51,243 nt of DNA, taken from Sphingobacterium sp. JB170 (GTDB taxonomy: Bacteria > Bacteroidota > Bacteroidia > Sphingobacteriales > Sphingobacteriaceae). The stretch covers positions 1 to 51,243 of the forward strand of contig NZ_FUKU01000040.1 of the NCBI RefSeq assembly GCF_900163865.1, read 5' to 3'. The notes beneath the pieces are model-generated. The model was not told the DNA's origin. It searched no databases and saw only the letters and a list, made by a program, of their open reading frames with translations. Position numbers and translations under genes: made by a program. Positions 45,691 through 51,243 of this stretch are shown here, piece after piece. Position 1 is the stretch's first letter. Each line of letters opens with the position of its first letter.

Positions 45691-46761
45691 TTATGATATT
45701 GCTTTTATGTTATAATCTTTTTCACTATTGCTTTGATCGCGATCTGGATCGCTCTTGAATATGAGAAGATTGTTGTTTTGTTCAATACTACAATTATTGT
45801 GCGTGAAGTGGAAGGTGAATTGATGAGGTTTTGTTAAATCTAATTGCTGAATGCAATATACCGGTGTCGTATATTCTATTTCCCCTTGCGTGTTATATTT
45901 CCGGAGTAGGTAATTAGTTTGGCCAATATGCTGGAGGTGGAACCACGCACCTTCACCGATTCCTCCGAGCCACTGCGCGTCTTTGGGTATGTGTTTTGGG
46001 CAGCCGGGAGCATCAATCCAACCAGAATTTGAGTCGATCCCTAAAGTTTTTGAACCTTGTTTTGTGAAATTATCCTTGATCAGACGAAACTGAAAAAGTA
46101 ACGACTGACGCCGAGTCATCGGCATGGGGTGAAGCGTTGTATCGTGATAGCACATCACGCCTTCTTTGTTGGCCGCATTTACAACATTGCTTGTCGGGCT
46201 GGCTTTTAAGCTTTCAGGATATAGTATTTTCCGAATGCGGGAATCCTCAGGTTCCATTGCTTCGGTTAGCACCTGGGCAACATAGCGCGAACAACTATTA
46301 TTGTTTGGCGCTATTGCCCCGTATAATATCGGTCCATCCGCAACAATTTTCTCGGCGTAAGCATCACCTTTAAGGAATGAAATGGACGGGCAGATACTAT
46401 ATAAAAGACGGCCACCTCCATGCGTAGCATCCTCTATGCTCTTTAGTTCTTTGAGCACATCCTCGATATTTGTGATCGAGCCATCGGACGAGAATTTTGC
46501 TCGTGTGTTAATGACTAATCTGGGATCAAATGCATTTGAGCGTGCACGTCCGTATCCACGCGGAACAATATAACGCCCAAAATCATAGTATTTTATTAAA
46601 CCGGAGGAGCGCTGCACGAGTAGAATGGCTGCGTGCCCTACCTTGAAATTTAAATTTTTGATTATTCCAATTCGTTTAAAAAAAGCCATCCAACCTTCGT
46701 CTCCGCGAGCTGTTTTATCGGGCCAGGAAAGAGGAATAGCGATATCATTGTATGTTTGCAT
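45691..46761 (-). CDS. Permuted NlpC/P60-like (DUF6695-type) protein
   Basis: A 356-residue cytoplasmic protein without a signal peptide. Residues about 40-65 contain VGHAAILLV with His43 and residues about 153-165 contain NNNSCSRYVAQVL with Cys157. The His-before-Cys order is that of permuted papain-fold (LRAT/YiiX-like) thiol enzymes, which act as acyltransferases, amidases or hydrolases. The C-terminal third is beta-rich. I believe it is the DUF6695 family but am not certain. It is in an operon with a PLP beta-synthase and PanD. Confidence 0.65.
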   Translation of the reverse strand: MQTYNDIAIPLSWPDKTARGDEGWMAFFKRIGIIKNLNFKVGHAAILLVQRSSGLIKYYDFGRYIVPRGYGRARSNAFDPRLVINTRAKFSSDGSITNIEDVLKELKSIEDATHGGGRLLYSICPSISFLKGDAYAEKIVADGPILYGAIAPNNNSCSRYVAQVLTEAMEPEDSRIRKILYPESLKASPTSNVVNAANKEGVMCYHDTTLHPMPMTRRQSLLFQFRLIKDNFTKQGSKTLGIDSNSGWIDAPGCPKHIPKDAQWLGGIGEGAWFHLQHIGQTNYLLRKYNTQGEIEYTTPVYCIQQLDLTKPHQFTFHFTHNNCSIEQNNNLLIFKSDPDRDQSNSEKDYNIKAIS

Positions 46762-46769
46762 GCTTAGAA

Positions 46770-47774
46770 TTAGAACGTGTTTTTTGTGTTATTAGTAGTT
46801 TTTAGTAGTTTTTTGTACAATTTACTTTTGTAACGCGAGCCGTGATCTGGAAACAACAATACGACTTGATCAGTCGGTTTAAAATTCATTTTCGTAAGAT
46901 GCTGTTCTATCGATGCTATCAATGCGGCACTCGAGTACCCAACTAAAATATCCGTTTGTTCATAGTACTCTAAAGCTATGTGTTTTGTTTCACGACTTCC
47001 TATTTGAAATATTTCATCCACATAATCAGCGTCGAATGCTCCGGGTATAAAATTCCTACCGATGCCTTCAATACTGTCAAAGGCCTCGGGGTTTTCTGGC
47101 GTACGACGATGTTTCAGAAAATACTGCAAGATAGAGCCATTGGGTTCGACCCCCCATATCTTAATATGTTTATTTTTTTCTTTCAAGTACCGACCTACGC
47201 CAGAAATCGTACCACCTGTTCCAATTCCTGCAATAAAATGTGTTATGCTTTCATTTGTTTGCTCCCACAACTCTGGTCCGGTCGTTTTATAATGCGCCCG
47301 TATATTTTGAGAGTTGTAGTACTGATTGGTGAAATAGGAGTTTGGATTCGTTGCGGCGAACGACTGTGCTCTGAATTGAGTCGAATAAAAGTCGTGTAAG
47401 CCATTAGAATTTTCACACATTTCGATTGATGCGCCAGCGGTCTTTAATGCTTCTATTTTTTCGTTTGAACAGCTTTTTGAAACAAATATTTTTGCTTTAT
47501 ATCCCAGTTGTTTCGCTATCAATACGACGCCTAATCCAGTATTTCCACTACTCGCTTCCACAAAATAACCTCCCTTTGTAATCTTGTTCTTCGCTATCGC
47601 ATCTTGAATCATGAACAAGGCCGGTCGATCCTTGGACGATTTCCCTTGATTATAAAACTCTTCTTTGACGTAAATGTTGGTGTTAAAGCGCACCGAAAGA
47701 TGCGCGCACTTGCGGAGTGGTGTATTACCTATGTTTATTTCCGTCAATCTATTATTTTCTGTATCTTCCTGCAA
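46770..47774 (-). CDS. Cysteine-synthase-fold PLP enzyme
   Basis: A 334-residue fold-type II PLP enzyme. The PLP lysine is K48 in FYNQGKSSKDRPAL. The asparagine loop is EASSGNTG (73-80) where cysteine synthases have EPTSGNTG. The phosphate loop is GIGTGGTISG and the C-terminal Ser in GYSSAALIAS contacts the pyridine. Likely a beta-replacement enzyme (cysteine or cysteate, diaminopropionate or related). The start is a TTG at 47774: a stop lies just upstream and the first ATG comes after the catalytic Lys. It is the first gene of the operon. Confidence 0.85.
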   Translation of the reverse strand: MQEDTENNRLTEINIGNTPLRKCAHLSVRFNTNIYVKEEFYNQGKSSKDRPALFMIQDAIAKNKITKGGYFVEASSGNTGLGVVLIAKQLGYKAKIFVSKSCSNEKIEALKTAGASIEMCENSNGLHDFYSTQFRAQSFAATNPNSYFTNQYYNSQNIRAHYKTTGPELWEQTNESITHFIAGIGTGGTISGVGRYLKEKNKHIKIWGVEPNGSILQYFLKHRRTPENPEAFDSIEGIGRNFIPGAFDADYVDEIFQIGSRETKHIALEYYEQTDILVGYSSAALIASIEQHLTKMNFKPTDQVVLLFPDHGSRYKSKLYKKLLKTTNNTKNTF

Positions 47775-48188
47775 GAACTAAACAACGTTAAATTTAAAAT
47801 CTGTCATATACCTATGTCTATTTACAACGACCAATTTAGCGTTTTGTTTTTTGAATTCAAAAAAGTTGCCGCGAGTAGAGAGCCCACGACAACTATATTG
47901 AGAAGAGATGTTTTATTTTTATTTAGATTTAATAAAAACAATATTCAAATATAGCGTCAATAATTACATATTGATATCGTAATCGGAAATAAAAAAGAAA
48001 AAATCCGAAATAATCGAAAGAGTAAGAAACAGCGTTACTTTCAACTTTCGAAATGATAACAATTTGATTACAGCCAGAGAATTGTTGTTCTGTAACAACA
48101 GATATTAATTGATTAAGCGAATATCGCAGGGTGCATTAAAATTATGATTCAAATAATCAGTATGTTATAAATTATTTTCCTCTACATA
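47775..48188. other. Upstream region of the PLP operon
   Basis: About 410 AT-rich bases before the tRNA promoter. Plus-strand frames here shadow the PLP gene. A minus-strand TATATTTG box (47946-47953) is the only promoter-like feature. Confidence 0.5.
47946..47953 (-). promoter_or_regulatory. Candidate -7 box for the PLP-DUF6695-panD operon
   Basis: Minus-strand TATATTTG fits TAnnTTTG, 172 bases before the TTG start. No -33 TTTG at the usual spacing. Weak. Confidence 0.3.
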
Positions 48189-48219
48189 TTTGCAAATGGG
48201 AAATATCGCTGTATATTTG
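48189..48219 (+). promoter_or_regulatory. Promoter of tRNA-Pro
   Basis: TTTG at 48189-48192, exactly 19 bases, then TATATTTG at 48212-48219. A full match to the Bacteroidota consensus TTTG-N19-TAnnTTTG, 27 bases before the tRNA. Confidence 0.85.
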
Positions 48220-48246
48220 TCCCACGCAAAAAAAATGATACCGAAT

Positions 48247-48320
48247 CGGGGTGTAGCGTAGCCCGGTATCGCGCCACATTTGGGATGTGGAGGTCGTAGG
48301 TTCGAATCCTGCCACCCCGA
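48247..48320 (+). tRNA. tRNA-Pro(TGG)
   Basis: A 74-nt cloverleaf. The acceptor CGGGGTG pairs with CACCCCG. The anticodon stem CCACA/TGTGG encloses the loop TTTGGGA, giving anticodon TGG for proline codons CCA/CCN. The T-arm GTAGG-TTCGAAT-CCTGC is canonical and the discriminator is A. CCA is not encoded. Confidence 0.97.
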
Positions 48321-48321
48321 C

Positions 48322-48349
48322 AAAAGCCACTGATTATCAGTGGCTTTTT
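48322..48349 (+). terminator. Terminator of the tRNA-Pro transcript
   Basis: A perfect 12-bp stem (48322-48333 with 48337-48348) with a TTA loop, ending in five T residues. It starts two bases after the tRNA. Confidence 0.95.
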
Positions 48350-48888
48350 CTATTTTTGGACATGTTTCGGACAATTTTCATAAAAATATCACTATTGTTA
48401 AGATGGAATAACTTAAGGAGAATTGTAACTTTTCAAAATACTAATAGGGCTGGTGACATAATTGCTGAGTAGTGCAGAGTGATTGCCATATTTCTTTTTT
48501 TAAATACGAAGGTGCAGAGATGCCTAAAAAATGGAGCTTTTGATCACTAAATGTTTGCATAGGGTTTTATTGAATTTTAATCCAATAAAAAAGGGCTGTC
48601 AAAGCCCTTTTAATATAATGATTTGGTAATTTTCTCGCGAGTGGAACCTATGCTCTATATAATAGTTCTCACTTTTTTATCCCACCCAGGTTCCACATTC
48701 TTTTGTTTAGTTTTGAATTAATCATTTATAGTTATCCCCCCTTTTCACATAAAGAGAAGTTGAATGCTTCCGTTTCAGGATATAACTGTAATGACAATAT
48801 CTCATTGTTCAAATGATTTAAAAAGCATGGGAAACAGTGTTTTTTTGTCAAGTACCTTGATACATCAGCTGAACTTTCTATAAAATTC
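48350..48888. other. Intergenic with a second hairpin terminator
   Basis: No ORF of note. A short AAAAGGGCT/AGCCCTTTT hairpin at 48589-48611 is entered separately. Nothing else recognised. Confidence 0.5.
48589..48611. terminator. Bidirectional intrinsic terminator
   Basis: The 9-bp stem AAAAGGGCT/AGCCCTTTT has a GTCAA loop and T residues on both strands. It is closest to the minus-strand DUF1648 gene, about 280 bases away; no plus-strand gene ends before it. Confidence 0.7.
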
Positions 48889-49332
48889 TTAATTGAAATC
48901 ATTTTTGTTGAACCGAAATATCATTATCGTTACGAACATGATAAAAGAAATCAGATAAAGAAAGAGGTTTGTTTCTTTTATAGCTTTCAGAATCATGAAA
49001 TTGAATGCAATTGAAGTTATAATACAAAGTACTGCGAGGAACAATTGCATTTTTCGATAGGAGGGCTCTCGAGTTGTCTCTGTAATTTCGAAGGGGTAAT
49101 TGGCAAATTGAGGCTTCCATATAAAGAATAGTATAAATGCCAGAATACCTGCATTTGCCAATAATGCATAAACTAAATTGATTTTGTCGCCAAATTTGTC
49201 GGCTTCGCCACTGATATTCATATGTGTGACGACCGGTTGCGAAATCTGTGTGTAATTTTGAAGTAGAAGGAAGCCGCTAAATAGTAAAATCAGAATAGAT
49301 AATGAAAATATGTATTTTATTTTTTTTGACAT
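48889..49332 (-). CDS. DUF1648 family membrane protein
   Basis: A 147-residue protein with four hydrophobic helices. The segment THMNISGEADKFGDK after helix 1 is the DUF1648 signature (as in SdpI-like proteins: PxHxNxxGEPDxxGxK). Members are related to SdpI immunity proteins, but a toxin partner is not visible. It overlaps the upstream small frame by 16 bases. Confidence 0.75.
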   Translation of the reverse strand: MSKKIKYIFSLSILILLFSGFLLLQNYTQISQPVVTHMNISGEADKFGDKINLVYALLANAGILAFILFFIWKPQFANYPFEITETTREPSYRKMQLFLAVLCIITSIAFNFMILKAIKETNLFLYLISFIMFVTIMIFRFNKNDFN

Positions 49333-49508
49333 AGCTGGAGAAAATTAAATTCGAGCGGAACATTAGTTGGCTGTAAAAATAAAATAAGCGCCATTGATAT
49401 TGCAAAAAAGAACGAAAAAATTCCATGCATAAGTATAATTAGTAAATAAAATAAAATCGCAAAAGGTAATAGATTCTTCCGATAGCGTATTGAGCCTGTG
49501 AGTGCCAA
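49317..49508 (-). CDS. Small membrane protein, possibly truncated
   Basis: A 63-codon frame with one or two hydrophobic helices (FAILFYLLIILMHGIFSFFFA). Its only usable start is TTG, and the reading frame stays open upstream without an ATG, so it may be the C-terminal part of a decayed gene. The overlap with the DUF1648 gene suggests coupled translation if real. Confidence 0.35.
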   Translation of the reverse strand: MALTGSIRYRKNLLPFAILFYLLIILMHGIFSFFFAISMALILFLQPTNVPLEFNFLQLCQKK

Positions 49509-49783
49509 GAATACAACGATTGAAAATGTTCTACACTGTATGTTAAGACGGTTACTACAAGCGGCATTTGTGAAAAATTGAAGATTTGTGCTTGGATTTC
49601 ACCAGTATTGCATAGTAGCCCGAGATGTTTACTATCTTTGCTATGTAAAATATAGAAATCTTAAAGTGTTTTTACTTTGAGTCCCACGTTGAAAACTGGT
49701 AATATTTTTGCCTATCCACAACTGGGGCTTGACAATGCAACAATTACACATTAAATTTGAAGATAGAATCAAAGCCTTCGGCA
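49509..49783. other. Intergenic between the small membrane gene and the IS110 hairpin
   Basis: AT-rich DNA without a gene. It may include the boundary of the IS110 element, which I could not fix by eye. Confidence 0.4.
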
Positions 49784-49843
49784 ACTCCATTTAGGGTTCG
49801 CACACGAGGCTTACAGCCTCTTAGTACGAACCCTAAATGGAGT
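49784..49843. repeat. Bipartite 60-nt hairpin beside the IS110 transposase
   Basis: Perfect 17-bp arms (49784-49800 and 49827-49843) flank a second stem GAGGC/GCCTC (49806-49810, 49816-49820) with a TTACA loop. It lies 60 bases beyond the transposase stop on its 3' side. It may be part of the element's non-coding end (a bridge-RNA candidate), a REP/attC-like target of the element, or a terminator. Confidence 0.85.
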
Positions 49844-49903
49844 GAGATGACACGAACTATGTTAAAAAGCAAATAAAAAGTCCTATTATTTTTACATTCA
49901 GGG

Positions 49904-50926
49904 CTAAAAAGCTTTCGGCGAGAGCGACCTATCCGAGTACCGACTACCTTGCCCTAGGTGCTCATTGCAGTAAACATCCCCAGATTTATAAACGGCAAAA
50001 GCCTGTCGCAACAGCTTATTTGCTACGGCGATAAGCGCTAGCTTTGAAGGTTTCCCTTTGGCTTTTAATCGCTCATAAAACTCCTTGCAGGGCTCGTTGT
50101 AGCGGATCGCAGACCAAGATGCTATATAAAGCAAAGAACGGATCTCAGAGTCCCCATTTCTATTTATGGCACCTCTGATTTTTATTGATGTTCCTGATTG
50201 CTGGTAAGTTGGGCAGAGGCCGATGTAGCGGGATACCTGTTTGGCATTTTCTAACTGGGAGAACCCTCCAGTTGTAATAATCAATGCACTTGCTATTGTT
50301 ATCCCTATTCCTGGAATGGATGTTAAGGATTTCATTTGTGCTTGATATGATTCTTTAACGATAGAGCACAAATCAGCCTCAACCAATGCAATCTGTTTTT
50401 TTAGAAATGTAGTGGTTTTAGACAAAACAGACAAGCTTTTTCTATCAGTCGTCGGTAAAGCGTCAAATGATTCCTTTAGGTTTTTTAATGCAGTCAATTG
50501 CTTCTTTAATTGTCTTAGAACAACCCTTTTTTGCTTTAAGACAATAATATCTTCGGTAGGCATTTTGTAAATTTCAGGTTTCATTTTTTCTCCATACATA
50601 GCGATCAACTTTGCATCCACCCGATCGGTCTTAATAGTAGCCATCATCATTCTTGCAAAATGCTTAGTCTGTTTAGGATTAATCAAACTGGTTGCGATTT
50701 GCTCTTTGCAAAGCATGTAAAGAAGAAGAGTGCTGTAGTTTCCAGTAGCCTCCATTACGCAATGATACTCTGTGTGGGAGAATGAGGAAATAAATTTCTT
50801 GATGCCTTTTACATCGTTGACAAATTCTGCTGTTTTAAAACCAGTTAATTCCGGGTAAGCAACCACGAATGAGCTTTTTGAAATGTCAATACCAATAAAT
50901 TTCATAACTTTATAATTAGATAACAT
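49904..50926 (-). mobile_element. IS110-family transposase
   Basis: A 340-residue DEDD transposase. The N-terminal RuvC-like domain has IGIDISKS (Asp), CVMEATGNY (Glu) and KTDRVDAKLIA (two Asp). The C-terminal transposase_20 domain has the PGIGITIASALI helix-hairpin-helix and QSGTSIKIRGA, which contains the catalytic Ser. The frame is intact and both domains are complete, so it may be active. The start may be the ATG at 50926 or, more typical for the family, the ATG at 50905 (MKFIGIDIS). It lies 121 bases from a divergent IS4-type transposase. Confidence 0.93.
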
Positions 50927-51047
50927 TGCTGTCCCATTAAAATCTGAAATTGTTCTTTGAAATATTTGAAATATAGTTAGTTACAGAGGTTTTTAGACCG
51001 AACGGACTTGAAAACATAGCTTTGTGTTAAGATGAACCTGACAGTCT

Positions 51048-51243
51048 ATGTTTCAAGATAAATATGTTTTCGCCCAATTGGCCTCGTTTCTCAACCGCAG
51101 TAAGTTCAATCGTATCGTAGCCAAGTATAACGGCGACAAGTACGTGAAACATTTCACCTGCTGGAACCAGTTGCTTGCGTTGATGTTTGGACAGCTTTCC
51201 AACCGTGAAAGTCTCCGGGATCTGGTGATCGCACTTGATGCCC
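51048..51243 (+). mobile_element. IS4-type transposase (DUF4372), 5' end only
   Basis: An open frame of 65 codons begins at ATG 51048 and runs off the right edge. It shows the KYVFAQLASFL, VAKYNGDKYVKHFTCWNQ and GQLSNRESLRDL motifs shared with the left-edge copy (about half the residues identical), so it is a different element of the same group. Whether it is intact cannot be judged. Confidence 0.9.

Noticed and set aside
47604..47954. 116-codon plus-strand frame
   Set aside because: Antisense to the PLP gene start and its leader; no protein features.
48247..48320. tRNA-Pro as an attachment site of an integrative element in this window
   Set aside because: No second copy of the tRNA 3' end and no integrase gene were found in the window.
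48165..48374. Minus-strand 69-codon frame with GWQDSNLRPPHPK
   Set aside because: It is the well-known artefact antisense to a tRNA; the tRNA-Pro explains it.
1..51243. CRISPR arrays, phage genes, toxin-antitoxin or restriction-modification systems
   Set aside because: No regular repeats with spacers and no matching genes were seen; the DUF1648 protein resembles SdpI, but no toxin partner is visible.

Overview
The window looks like chromosomal DNA of a Bacteroidota bacterium, most likely Sphingobacteriaceae (Pedobacter/Sphingobacterium/Parapedobacter-like). This rests on the SusC/SusD pair, PorT-type and DUF6268 outer-membrane proteins, LytS/LytTR signalling, lipobox lipoproteins and promoters of the TTTG-N19-TAnnTTTG type in place of E. 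coli-like boxes. The species cannot be named from sequence reading alone.

Layout. 1-1400: a broken IS4-type transposase and a decayed remnant. 1409-5758: a DUF4382 lipoprotein, then a small stress/redox block (DUF2798 and tandem NTF2-fold genes divergent from an HxlR regulator; Crp/Fnr, flavodoxin-fold oxidoreductase, DUF4405). 6152-11026: a LytS/LytTR two-component pair, two outer-membrane beta-barrels and an LpxL-like acyltransferase. 11115-11929: gene debris, including a VOC (glyoxalase-fold) pseudogene. 11930-15475: AAA_28 ATPase, aldo/keto reductase, YceI, OsmC and a VOC protein.

16010-37346 is a carbohydrate/glycoprotein utilisation locus. A secreted EEP hydrolase and a GH92 alpha-mannosidase lie on the minus strand. 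SusC, SusD and a LamG-GH127 beta-L-arabinofuranosidase lie on the plus strand. A large DUF5695-like protein (minus), an AraC regulator, an S9 peptidase, a small basic lipoprotein and a DUF1080 lipoprotein follow. SusC/D would import glycans trimmed outside or in the periplasm. The combination of arabinofuranosidase, mannosidase, phosphodiesterase-fold enzyme and peptidase suggests a glycoprotein or decorated glycan as substrate.

37389-43223 is a complete tightly packed histidine-utilisation operon (hutH-hutI-hutU-hutG) with a divergent LysR gene. 44239-45032 holds Smr and truncated-haemoglobin genes. 45318-47774 is the most unusual part: a three-gene operon encoding a cysteine-synthase-fold PLP enzyme, a permuted NlpC/P60-like thiol protein and a PanD pyruvoyl decarboxylase. 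I do not recognise it as a described pathway. It is followed by tRNA-Pro(TGG) with a textbook Bacteroidota promoter, a small DUF1648 membrane gene, an IS110-family element next to a striking 60-nt bipartite hairpin, and the start of a second, different IS4-type transposase running off the right edge.
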